Positions 1 to 5,985 of a stretch of 6,195 bases of DNA are shown one piece after another. This DNA is from Deltaproteobacteria bacterium (GTDB taxonomy: Bacteria > Desulfobacterota > Desulfobacteria > Desulfobacterales > JAFDDL01). The stretch spans positions 1 to 6,195 of the forward strand of contig JAFDDL010000234.1 of assembly GCA_019310865.1 (NCBI GenBank). Direction: 5' to 3'. Position 1 is the first letter of the stretch. Every line of letters begins with the position of its first letter. The position numbers were made by a program, and so were the translations under genes. The notes under the pieces are model-generated. The model worked only from the letters and a program-made list of their open reading frames with translations, was not told the origin of the DNA and made no database searches.

Positions 1-142
1 GCGTTACGAAGCAACCTCGTTTTTTTTCAAGACGGGGCAACACATCCAACTGTGGAACCGTTTCTAACGAAAGATTTTCTCCAATGGCGAATCGGGCAAA
101 CTTCAGGAGCGCCGTTTCTTCTTCCCGGGTAAAGGATGACAT
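1..142 (-). CDS. AMMECR1-domain protein (AmmeMemoRadiSam protein A-like), N-terminal part
   Basis: This is a partial gene: 47 codons are visible and the rest lies beyond the left edge. The protein begins MSSFTREEETALLKFAR, followed by an Ala-Ile-Gly-Glu stretch, a Pro-x-Leu segment and RGCFVT. That order (helix with LLxxAR, short linker, then a G-x-FVT strand) matches the start of AMMECR1 domains. In bacteria such proteins often sit with a Memo-like and a radical SAM protein; the molecular function is not settled. A GGAGG motif (153-157) lies 10 nt upstream of the ATG, slightly far but the best site available. Codons near the edge cross a run of eight A's on the coding strand, and the reading frame is intact across it because the following residues still fit the family. 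The gap to the upstream zinc-ribbon gene is repeat-rich, so whether it shares that transcript is unclear. Confidence 0.72.
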   Translation of the reverse strand, partial: MSSFTREEETALLKFARFAIGENLSLETVPQLDVLPRLEKKRGCFVT

Positions 143-192
143 GATACGTCCACCTCCCGCATTAACGGGTCATAAATCCGTCTGAACCACCC

Positions 193-233
193 CCAATCCG
201 GCAAAGCCGGAATAGAAGTGCTGAGTGCTTAGT
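193..233 (-). repeat. Heptad repeat with adjoining hairpin, copy 1 (minus orientation)
   Basis: Read on the minus strand, this copy has about two and a half heptads of the type CACTCAG/CACTAAG (216-233), followed directly by a hairpin (193-215) of about 10 bp with an AAA/TTT loop, one T-T mismatch and one wobble pair. The same order (CTAAG, CACTCAG, CACT, then a CTAATCC-like hairpin) recurs on the plus strand at 4111-4173. The two hairpin segments match at 18 of 24 positions, and copy 1 has exactly one heptad fewer next to the hairpin. No run of T follows the stem in either direction, so it does not look like a standard intrinsic terminator. It lies between the zinc-ribbon gene and the AMMECR1-domain gene. 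Confidence 0.8.
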
Positions 234-316
234 TGCGGAATTCTGCCGATTTGAAAGCGGAAATCCCCTTCTTTTTTCGTACCGATGTTTTTTCTGAAAT
301 GTGAGATGCTTACATT

Positions 317-380
317 CACTGAGCACTCAGCACTTTAGCACTACGCACCCAGCACTAAGCACTCAGCACTCAGTACTTTT
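317..380 (+). repeat. Degenerate tandem heptad repeat, copy 2 (CACTCAG-type)
   Basis: There are eight consecutive units of the form CACTNAG, at 317, 324, 331 (this one 8 nt long), 339, 346, 353, 360 and 367, plus a degenerate ninth at 374. The second to fourth unit positions vary (GAG, CAG, TTAG, ACG, CAG, AAG) while the CAC start is constant. The block is oriented opposite to the heptads at 216-233, and the 83 bp between them (234-316) holds no convincing ORF. No hairpin adjoins this block. It ends 12 bp past the stop of the minus-strand zinc-ribbon gene. It resembles, in style only, the heptanucleotide STRR repeats of cyanobacteria. Confidence 0.85.
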
Positions 381-392
381 TCTGTATGGGCA

Positions 393-623
393 TTATCTGA
401 AAAATCCCCACCAGACAAACGAGGCAAACACCAGACAGGCAAAAGCACAGATACTGTAGGCAACCCAGTCAATCGGCTCTTTGGCCCGACCGTGCCGATC
501 CGCATTGCCGACCTTACGATCACAGCCGGCGCATTTCACGGCATCTAAGGGCAGCTCGGTGAAACAATGCGGGCATCGTTTCGATCCGGTCGAAGGGGGC
601 GGTATTGCCTTCTTTTTATCCAA
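393..623 (-). CDS. Small zinc-ribbon membrane protein, hypothetical
   Basis: This 76-residue protein is of unknown function. Residues 17-34 carry two CxxC pairs (CPHC at 17-20 and CAGC at 31-34), a typical zinc-ribbon knuckle arrangement. Residues about 53-75 form one hydrophobic, aromatic-rich transmembrane helix ending WWGFFR, so the zinc knuckle probably lies on the cytoplasmic side next to a membrane anchor. The start is TTG. It is supported by AGGA at 631-634, 7 nt upstream, and by the gene position: only 9 nt separate it from the ppiD stop, and that stop codon (TAG) overlaps the AGGA. The pair is therefore almost certainly cotranscribed and probably translationally coupled. No specific role can be assigned; a link to PpiD-assisted envelope folding is only suggested by the neighbourhood. 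Confidence 0.75.
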   Translation of the reverse strand: MDKKKAIPPPSTGSKRCPHCFTELPLDAVKCAGCDRKVGNADRHGRAKEPIDWVAYSICAFACLVFASFVWWGFFR

Positions 624-632
624 TTGCTTTTC

Positions 633-2522
633 CTAATTTATTATTCCCTCTTGGATAACAATATCACTCTGAGCCCGCAGCTCCGTGAGCCATTTTTCAA
701 AAAAGCGCTGTCTCTTTTGCTGCAAAAGGCTCTGTTGGATAGTCGCCTTCATGTTCTCCAGTTGCGCCAAGTCCGGTGTTTTTCGATCTTTCAACTGGAT
801 GACAAAATATCCTTTTCTTCCCTTTAAAACGGTTGGCGCCAGCTTATTTTCCGCTGACAGCGTAAATGCCGTGCGTGCAATTTCCGGCTCTCTGCCAATA
901 TTCGAAATCTGCTCGTTGCGTTTGAACAAGCCGGTATTGCCAACCGTTTTACTGTATTTCTCGGCGGCTGTCTTCAGGTCAGCCCCCTTTTCCACGGTGT
1001 TTAAAAGTGCTGTGGCATCCGCTCTGGCCAACTCACCCTGCTTCTGTTTGATGGCATCCAGCCGAACCGAATCTTTCACAGTATCAAATTCCGGAATTTT
1101 TTCCGGCTTCAAATCGATTCTCTGCATGATATAATACCGGCCGCCGAATTGCTGGACATCGCTGATATCGCCATCCATCATGTCAAAAGCGATTTCAGCA
1201 AAGCGATCCGGTTCCCCAACGCCCATCTGTGGCCCCTTGCGAGTGAAATAATCGGTGGTCAACACGTGATAGTTCTCAGCGGATAGTTTCTCCAACTCCT
1301 CGACATCAAAGGATGTTTCCAGAGCTGCTTCGGCGGCTTCGTAAGCCAGTTCCCGGGCTGCCTCCTCGGCAAGCTTCTTTCTAATTTTATCGGATGCGGT
1401 TGCCAGGTCCTCGGTTGAGGCTTCAGTCACCTTCTCAACCTTGATCAGATGCCAGCCGAAACGGGTTAAAACCGGTTCGCTGATTTCCCCGGCTTTCATG
1501 GAAAAAGCGACATCCGCAAACGGTTTGACCATCGTCTCTTTGCTAAACTCCCCCAGGTATCCGCCCTTGTTCCGGGTGGGCCCTTCGGAATGTTCACCTG
1601 CAAGCTCGGCGAAATCCTTGCCCTCGCGAGCCAGTTTCAGGATGTCTTCGATCTCCTTGCGCCGCTTGTCCACCAACCCGACAGCCGAAGTCGATTCAAC
1701 TTTCAGCAAAATATGACGCGCTTCAACTGTTTTGTCCGTCTTGAATTCCGCCGTGTTGCTTTCGTAATAGTCGGCAATTTCCTCCTCTTGAACCTGAACG
1801 GATGCTTCAAAGTTGTCCGGTGCAAATTCAAGGAAATGAACCCGTACCCGGGGCTCAGTCATATAAGCCTCGTTGTGGTCCTGAAAATATTCTTCCAGCT
1901 GTGCTTCGGGAATTTCGATATCTTTGTGGTCAGCCGGATCGAATTGCACATAGTCGATACTCACCGATGCTTCCTGCCACTTGTACCATTCCTGAATTTC
2001 TGAGTCACCGGCCTTGATTCCGCTTGTGATAAATGACTGCAGTTTGTCGATAAGCAGGGCCTCTCTCTGGGAGGCTTCGAACTGTTCAGGTGTCAACTGC
2101 AATCGGTTCAACAGAGATTGATACCGCCGGTTACTGAAGGCGCCTGCCTCCTGGAAAGCGGGCATATTTTGAACGGAAGTGACCAGGTCCGGGTCCGAGA
2201 CATGGATGTTGAGCGTTTCGGCCTCCTGGGCCATGAGTTTTTGAGAAACCAACCCTTCGATGACCTGTCGCGGCACCTGGAGCAGTTCGATCATATCCGG
2301 CGTCAGGTTATCACCATATTGCCGTCTGAGGTTTTCAAGATAATTATTGTATGATCGTTTATAGTCATCCAGTGAAATGGCTGCACCATTGACCGTGGCC
2401 GCTCGATTAGCATGGCTTTCCTTGAAGCTGCCAACGCCCCAGAATACAAAAACGATCACGATTGCACCCAGGATGACTTTGATTAACCACGAACTTGCTT
2501 TTTCACGCATTAAACTGAGCAT
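633..2522 (-). CDS. ppiD: PpiD/SurA-type membrane-anchored peptidyl-prolyl cis-trans isomerase
   Basis: This 629-residue protein matches the usual PpiD size and plan. A short cytoplasmic N-terminus is followed by a membrane anchor at about residues 12-31, then a SurA-N-like chaperone region beginning near ATVNGAAISLDDYKR and extending to about 170. A parvulin domain spans about 268-365; it opens with EARHILL, has GPTRNKGGYLGEF in the middle and closes with FGWHLIKV. A second, poorly conserved parvulin-like or chaperone segment fills the C-terminal third. PpiD is anchored in the inner membrane with its bulk in the periplasm, where it assists folding of exported proteins near the Sec translocon (family knowledge). 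A GTG at 2540 would add six residues, but GGAAAGGGA (2527-2535) sits just upstream of the ATG at 2522, so that ATG is preferred. The gene is preceded by its own promoter and followed at 9 nt by a zinc-ribbon membrane protein. Confidence 0.9.
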   Translation of the reverse strand: MLSLMREKASSWLIKVILGAIVIVFVFWGVGSFKESHANRAATVNGAAISLDDYKRSYNNYLENLRRQYGDNLTPDMIELLQVPRQVIEGLVSQKLMAQEAETLNIHVSDPDLVTSVQNMPAFQEAGAFSNRRYQSLLNRLQLTPEQFEASQREALLIDKLQSFITSGIKAGDSEIQEWYKWQEASVSIDYVQFDPADHKDIEIPEAQLEEYFQDHNEAYMTEPRVRVHFLEFAPDNFEASVQVQEEEIADYYESNTAEFKTDKTVEARHILLKVESTSAVGLVDKRRKEIEDILKLAREGKDFAELAGEHSEGPTRNKGGYLGEFSKETMVKPFADVAFSMKAGEISEPVLTRFGWHLIKVEKVTEASTEDLATASDKIRKKLAEEAARELAYEAAEAALETSFDVEELEKLSAENYHVLTTDYFTRKGPQMGVGEPDRFAEIAFDMMDGDISDVQQFGGRYYIMQRIDLKPEKIPEFDTVKDSVRLDAIKQKQGELARADATALLNTVEKGADLKTAAEKYSKTVGNTGLFKRNEQISNIGREPEIARTAFTLSAENKLAPTVLKGRKGYFVIQLKDRKTPDLAQLENMKATIQQSLLQQKRQRFFEKWLTELRAQSDIVIQEGIIN

Positions 2523-2526
2523 TTGT

Positions 2527-2535
2527 TCCCTTTCC
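2527..2535 (-). promoter_or_regulatory. Ribosome binding site that decides the ppiD start
   Basis: On the minus strand GGAAAGGGA is followed by ACAA and then ATG at 2522-2520. This purine-rich site lies inside the six codons that a GTG start at 2540 would add, and no comparable site precedes the GTG. It therefore favours the shorter protein starting MLSLMREK, which also puts the membrane anchor at the usual distance from the N-terminus. Confidence 0.65.
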
Positions 2536-2570
2536 GTCACAGTTCTCGAATTAACGTTTTTAACGTGGCG

Positions 2571-2599
2571 ATACTATTTTACATCCCCCTTCTTGTCAA
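2571..2599 (-). promoter_or_regulatory. Sigma70-type promoter for ppiD and zinc-ribbon gene
   Basis: Read on the minus strand, a perfect -35 box TTGACA (2599-2594) is followed by a 17-bp spacer and the -10 box TAGTAT (2576-2571). Transcription would start around 2563-2565, giving a leader of about 40 nt before the ppiD ATG. The leader contains a small ACGTT/AACGT inverted repeat whose meaning is unknown. Confidence 0.7.
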
Positions 2600-2661
2600 T
2601 AATTTCCAATCCGATATCACCAATTATCCGCCTGGCCGAAAGTCTCGCACCACATTATGCC

Positions 2662-2690
2662 TTGAAATGGTGGTTGTGAAGGTATAATAT
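2662..2690 (+). promoter_or_regulatory. Sigma70-type promoter for the DUF1992-ddl-purDE-tsaC operon
   Basis: TTGAAA (2662-2667) lies upstream of a perfect TATAAT (2683-2688). The spacer to that hexamer is 15 bp; using the overlapping TAATAT (2685-2690) it is 17 bp. Transcription would start around 2695, about 28 nt before the first gene. No other good promoter was seen ahead of ddl or purDE, so this one may drive all four genes. Its -35 box is 63 bp from the -35 of the divergent ppiD promoter. Confidence 0.6.
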
Positions 2691-2722
2691 CGCCGGGTAT
2701 CATAGTTAGTGCCCATCCACAA

Positions 2723-3121
2723 ATGGCTAATAATATGTTTACAGGATTTGAAAAAATTGTTGAAGAACGCATTCAATCCGCTCAAAGAAACGGTGCGTTC
2801 AATGATTTGCCGGGATCCGGGAAACCACTCTCGCTGCCCGACGATGCTCATATTCCAGAGGATTTGCGGCTGGCTCATAAAATCCTTAAGAATGCCGATT
2901 GCCTGCCGCCGGAAATCGAAATCAAAAAGGAGATTCATGCCGCTGAGGAGCTCTTAGCCAATATGCCGGCATCGAAAACCCGTTACCGAATTATGAAAAA
3001 GATCAACTACCTGATCATGAAGTTCAATACCATGAGATCCGGTTCGATCCAACTCGACCTTCCCCAGTTGTATCTTGACCGGATGGCCAATCGATGGGTG
3101 GACCGATCTGAAGATAGATAA
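2723..3121 (+). CDS. DUF1992 (DnaJ-homologue subfamily C member 28-like) protein
   Basis: This 132-residue protein fits the DUF1992 family, which matches the conserved part of DnaJC28 and the bacterial YhdN-type proteins but has no J domain of its own. The signature is near the N-terminus: GFEKIVEERIQSAQRNGAF, then LPGSGKPL, then a LAHKILKNA helix and PPEIEIKKEI. The rest is helical and basic. The biochemical role of the family is unknown. The protein has no signal peptide or membrane segment, so it is cytoplasmic. ATG at 2723 is used, but neither it nor the ATG at 2735 (MFTGFEKI, a start often seen in relatives) has a clear Shine-Dalgarno site, so the true start may be the later one. It is the first gene of the plus-strand operon and ends 5 nt before ddl. 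Confidence 0.85.
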   Translation: MANNMFTGFEKIVEERIQSAQRNGAFNDLPGSGKPLSLPDDAHIPEDLRLAHKILKNADCLPPEIEIKKEIHAAEELLANMPASKTRYRIMKKINYLIMKFNTMRSGSIQLDLPQLYLDRMANRWVDRSEDR

Positions 3122-3126
3122 ATTCA

Positions 3127-4173
3127 ATGGAAAAATTATCAATTGCACTGATCTCCGGCGGCACCTCTTCGGAGCGGCAGGTATCCATAGACAGCGGCGA
3201 ACAAGTTTACAATGCACTGGATAAGGACAAATATCAGCCGGTTCGATACGATCCCAAAACCGATCTTGCCCGTCTTGTGAATGATGCCCCGAAAATCGAC
3301 GCGGCACTGGTTATTTTACACGGTCCCATGGGAGAAGACGGCACCATCCAGGGCATGCTCGACCTTCTTGAAATTCCATACCAGGGCTCCGGTGTGATCG
3401 GTAGCGCCATGGCCATGGACAAACTCGCTTCAAAACACCTCTATGAGCACGCCGATATTCCGGTAACCCCCTATGTCGCCCTGACCGATTCGGACCCGGT
3501 AAATGAAAAAACAATTGTCCGGCAACTTGGACTTCCCCTGGTGGTCAAGCCGTCCGCCGCAGGATCGAGCATCGGCATGTCCATTGTGAAAACGACTGAA
3601 GCGCTCGCGCCTGCCATTGCCCTTGCCTTTAAAGAGGATAAAACCGTTTTAATCGAATCGTTTATAACCGGAATCGAACTGACCTGCTCGGTTGTGGGTA
3701 ACGACGACCTGGTGGCATACCCCCTTATCGAAATCATACCCGAACAGGGGCATGAATTTTTTGATTACGAATCCAAGTATGTGCCCGGCGCCGCCCGGGA
3801 AATTTGCCCGGCGCGAATCGACGACGCCCTGGCGAAACAGGCCAAAGATTATGCCATCATGGCGCACAAAGCCCTGTTTTGTCGGGGATACACCCGGACC
3901 GACCTGATCCTGTCGGGCCGGGATCTTTATGTAATTGAAACCAATACCATACCCGGCATGACAAAAACGAGCCTGATGCCCCAGTCCGCAGCGGCCGTTG
4001 GGATCAGTTTCACTGAACTGCTCGATATTTTAATCAGCTTGAGTTTGGAAGACCATCTCCATAAAAGGCATTTAAATGATCATAAGCGGCTTGAGCGAAT
4101 CAAACGAATAAGTGCTGAGCACTCGACTAAGCACTCAGCACTCAGCACTTCTAATCCAGCGAAGCCGGATTAG
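3127..4173 (+). CDS. ddl: D-alanine--D-alanine ligase, with repeat-encoded C-terminal tail
   Basis: Ddl joins two D-alanines with ATP in the cytoplasm, making the dipeptide end of the peptidoglycan stem. The protein has 348 residues; E. coli enzymes have about 306. All core motifs are present: GGTSSERQVS (11-20), HGPMGEDGTIQG (65-76), the ATP-grasp lysine and serine loop VVKPSAAGSSIGM (139-151), FFDYESKY (211-218), and GYTRTDL with ETNTIPGMT, which supply D259, E271 and N273 as likely metal ligands. The common EVNT motif reads ETNT here, a mild change. The conserved fold ends near residue 307. Then comes a basic linker, and residues 329-348 are translated wholly from the repeat at 4111-4173, whose hairpin also supplies the TAG stop. 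There is no clear Shine-Dalgarno site; initiation may depend on coupling to the DUF1992 gene 5 nt upstream. The choice between DdlA and DdlB was not attempted. Confidence 0.95.
   Translation: MEKLSIALISGGTSSERQVSIDSGEQVYNALDKDKYQPVRYDPKTDLARLVNDAPKIDAALVILHGPMGEDGTIQGMLDLLEIPYQGSGVIGSAMAMDKLASKHLYEHADIPVTPYVALTDSDPVNEKTIVRQLGLPLVVKPSAAGSSIGMSIVKTTEALAPAIALAFKEDKTVLIESFITGIELTCSVVGNDDLVAYPLIEIIPEQGHEFFDYESKYVPGAAREICPARIDDALAKQAKDYAIMAHKALFCRGYTRTDLILSGRDLYVIETNTIPGMTKTSLMPQSAAAVGISFTELLDILISLSLEDHLHKRHLNDHKRLERIKRISAEHSTKHSALSTSNPAKPD
4111..4173 (+). repeat. Heptad repeat with hairpin, copy 3, inside the 3' end of ddl
   Basis: The copy begins with an odd palindrome, AGTGCT-G-AGCACT (4111-4123), so one heptad faces the others. 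It continues with CACTCGA-like, CTAAGCA, CTCAGCA and CTCAGCA units and a CTT junction, then a hairpin at 4151-4173. The stem pairs CTAATCC with GGATTAG, followed inwards by an A-C mismatch and two more G-C pairs, closed by a GAA loop. The stop codon of ddl (TAG) is the last three bases of the stem. The same heptads and hairpin occur in inverted orientation at 193-233 with one unit fewer. No T-run follows, so efficient termination here is unlikely, but the stem could slow transcription or protect RNA between ddl and purDE. Confidence 0.85.
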
Positions 4174-4187
4174 AATCAAAACGACAT

Positions 4188-4192
4188 GGAGG
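4188..4192 (+). promoter_or_regulatory. Shine-Dalgarno site that decides the purDE start
   Basis: GGAGG lies 5 nt before the ATG at 4198. It overlaps an in-frame ATG at 4186, which would add four residues but has no site of its own. The family N-terminus MKILVIGGGGREH begins at 4198, so that start is strongly preferred. Confidence 0.85.
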
Positions 4193-4197
4193 TACGT

Positions 4198-5970
4198 ATG
4201 AAAATCCTGGTAATTGGCGGTGGGGGTCGCGAACATTCCCTTATATGGAAAATCGCACAGAGCCCCAAGGTGAAAAAAATCTTCTGTGCACCGGGAAACG
4301 CCGGAATTTCGCAACTGGCAACCTGTGTCGATATCGGTGCGGAAGATATCGACAACCTGCTCCAATTTGCCAAGTCCAAGGCCGTTGACCTGACCGTTGT
4401 GGGCCCGGAAGGCCCACTGTCCCAGGGCATTACGGATGTATTTGAAGCCGACGGTCTGCGCGTTTTCGGTGCTTCAAAAAATGCCGCTCAGATCGAATCG
4501 AGCAAATCCTTTGCAAAGAATCTGATGGGAAAATACGGCATTCCCTGCGCCATCGGTAAGACCTTTACCCGCTACAAGCAGGCGCAGGCCTACGTGCGAA
4601 AGACCGGTGCGCCCATCGTGGTAAAGGCTGACGGTCTGGCAGCCGGCAAAGGTGTGATCGTCTGCGCCACCGTCAAGGAAGCAATGGCGGCCCTGAAGCA
4701 AATCATGGTGGACAATGCCTTCGGCGAAGCCGGCAGTCGGGTGATTGTTGAAGAATGCCTTGTCGGCGAAGAAGCCTCCTTTCTGGCTTTTACGGACGGA
4801 AAAACCGTCCTGCCCCTGCCCACAAGCCAGGATCACAAGGCGGCCTTCGATGATGACAAAGGCCCAAACACCGGTGGTATGGGAGCCTACTCCCCTGCCC
4901 CCATTGTGGACCGGCTCATGGGGAAAAAAATCATGGACGAAATCATGATCCCCACGGTAAAGGCCATGGCCGCGGAAGGCGCCCCATACAAGGGGGTGTT
5001 GTATGCCGGATTGATGATAAACCGGGATCAAATCAAGGTACTTGAATTTAACGGTCGATTCGGTGATCCGGAGGCCCAGCCCCTTTTAATCCGAATGAAA
5101 AACGATATTGTTCCGATCATAGAAGCGGTAATCGAGGAACGGCTCTCGGAGTGCAACCTCGATATTGACCCACGTGCATCGGTCTGCGTGGTCATGGCTG
5201 CAGGCGGCTATCCGGGCGCGTATAAAAAGGGACAGACCATATCCGGTCTGGACAAAGCGCGCCGAATCAAAGACGTGGTGGTGTTTCACGCCGGAACCGG
5301 AAAAAAAGGCAAAAATATCGTGGCCACCGGCGGGCGTGTCCTGGGCGTCACCGCCCTGGGTGACACGGTGGAAAAAGCCATTGGCAAAGCTTACCAGGCA
5401 GTGGATAAAATCACCTGGAGTAAAGTTCGATACCGAACGGATATCGGCCGCAAGGCGATGATTCGCAGTCAAGTGGCGCCCCGGGTGGGCATCATCATGG
5501 GCAGCGACTCGGATCTTCCGGTCATGCAGGAGGCGGCCAAAATTCTAAAGAAATTTGACATCCCCTATGAGATGACCGTGGCTTCGGCCCATCGCACTCC
5601 GGAACGAGCGGTGGCCTTCTCGGCATCTGCTCGGGATCGGGGCCTTCAGGTCATCATCGCCGGAGCCGGCCATGCCGCTCATCTGGGTGGGGTGCTGGCT
5701 GCCCATACCACCCTGCCGGTGATAGGCGTGCCCATCGACTCGTCATGCTTACAGGGGATGGACGCGCTCCTGTCCACGGTTCAGATGCCACCGGGCGTGC
5801 CCGTGGCAACCGTATCCATCGGCAAACCCGGCGCCCGAAACGCCGCCATTCTGGCCGCCCAGATCCTGTCGGTTTCAGATGACCGACTTGCCGAAGAGCT
5901 GAGCGACTTCAAGGCGGATATGGCCCGATCCGTAGATAAAAAAGCCGCCCGTTTGAACGCAGAATTTTAA
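4198..5970 (+). CDS. purDE: Fused phosphoribosylamine--glycine ligase (PurD) and N5-CAIR mutase (PurE)
   Basis: One 590-residue chain carries two purine-synthesis enzymes. Residues 1 to about 418 are PurD (GAR synthetase), which joins glycine to phosphoribosylamine with ATP: MKILVIGGGGREHS at the start, VVGPEGPL, the ATP-grasp segment VVKADGLAAGKG (about 141-152), the DHKAAFDDDKGPNTGGMGAYSP loop, and EFNGRFGDPEAQPL near 284 (relatives usually read NARFGDPE-T-Q). The C-terminal PurD domain runs through about 418. After a linker of some ten residues (about 419-428), residues 429-590 are class I PurE: RVGIIMGSDSD, SAHRTPE (463-469, catalytic His465) and AGHAAHLGG (490-498), then the VPIDSSCLQGMDALLSTVQMPPGVPVATVSIG segment. 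The class I features predict mutase activity on N5-CAIR, which implies a separate PurK elsewhere. No stop or frameshift lies between the halves. The gene starts 24 nt after ddl and is followed at 15 nt by a TsaC-family gene. Confidence 0.93.
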   Translation: MKILVIGGGGREHSLIWKIAQSPKVKKIFCAPGNAGISQLATCVDIGAEDIDNLLQFAKSKAVDLTVVGPEGPLSQGITDVFEADGLRVFGASKNAAQIESSKSFAKNLMGKYGIPCAIGKTFTRYKQAQAYVRKTGAPIVVKADGLAAGKGVIVCATVKEAMAALKQIMVDNAFGEAGSRVIVEECLVGEEASFLAFTDGKTVLPLPTSQDHKAAFDDDKGPNTGGMGAYSPAPIVDRLMGKKIMDEIMIPTVKAMAAEGAPYKGVLYAGLMINRDQIKVLEFNGRFGDPEAQPLLIRMKNDIVPIIEAVIEERLSECNLDIDPRASVCVVMAAGGYPGAYKKGQTISGLDKARRIKDVVVFHAGTGKKGKNIVATGGRVLGVTALGDTVEKAIGKAYQAVDKITWSKVRYRTDIGRKAMIRSQVAPRVGIIMGSDSDLPVMQEAAKILKKFDIPYEMTVASAHRTPERAVAFSASARDRGLQVIIAGAGHAAHLGGVLAAHTTLPVIGVPIDSSCLQGMDALLSTVQMPPGVPVATVSIGKPGARNAAILAAQILSVSDDRLAEELSDFKADMARSVDKKAARLNAEF

Positions 5971-5985
5971 CGCCGCAGGCAAGTT

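Noticed and set aside
20..27. Eight-base homopolymer as a frameshift in the AMMECR1-domain gene
   Set aside because: The frame continues into RGCFVT, which fits the family, so no frameshift is needed.
317..380. CRISPR array
   Set aside because: Units are 7 nt with no spacers between them and vary in sequence; there are no cas genes.
685..1134. 149-codon plus-strand open frame inside ppiD
   Set aside because: It is antisense to a clear PpiD reading frame and has no ribosome site or family resemblance.
2540..2540. GTG at 2540 as the ppiD start
   Set aside because: It lacks a ribosome site; a good purine-rich site directly precedes the ATG at 2522.
4151..4173. Hairpin after ddl as an intrinsic terminator
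   Set aside because: The stem is followed by AATCAAAACG with no T-run, and purDE follows closely in the same direction, so full termination is unlikely.
4399..4417. Perfect 7-bp hairpin GTGGGCC/GGCCCAC inside purDE
   Set aside because: It falls on the conserved PurD motif VGPEGPL, and codon choice for Gly and Pro explains it.
4474..5031. 185-codon open frame on the minus strand inside purDE
   Set aside because: It is antisense to strongly conserved PurD sequence and shows no recognisable domain; a shadow frame.
5344..5380. Nested inverted repeats (GTCACC/GGTGAC, GTGTC/GACAC) in purDE
   Set aside because: They lie within an uninterrupted conserved coding region; likely chance in GC-rich codons.
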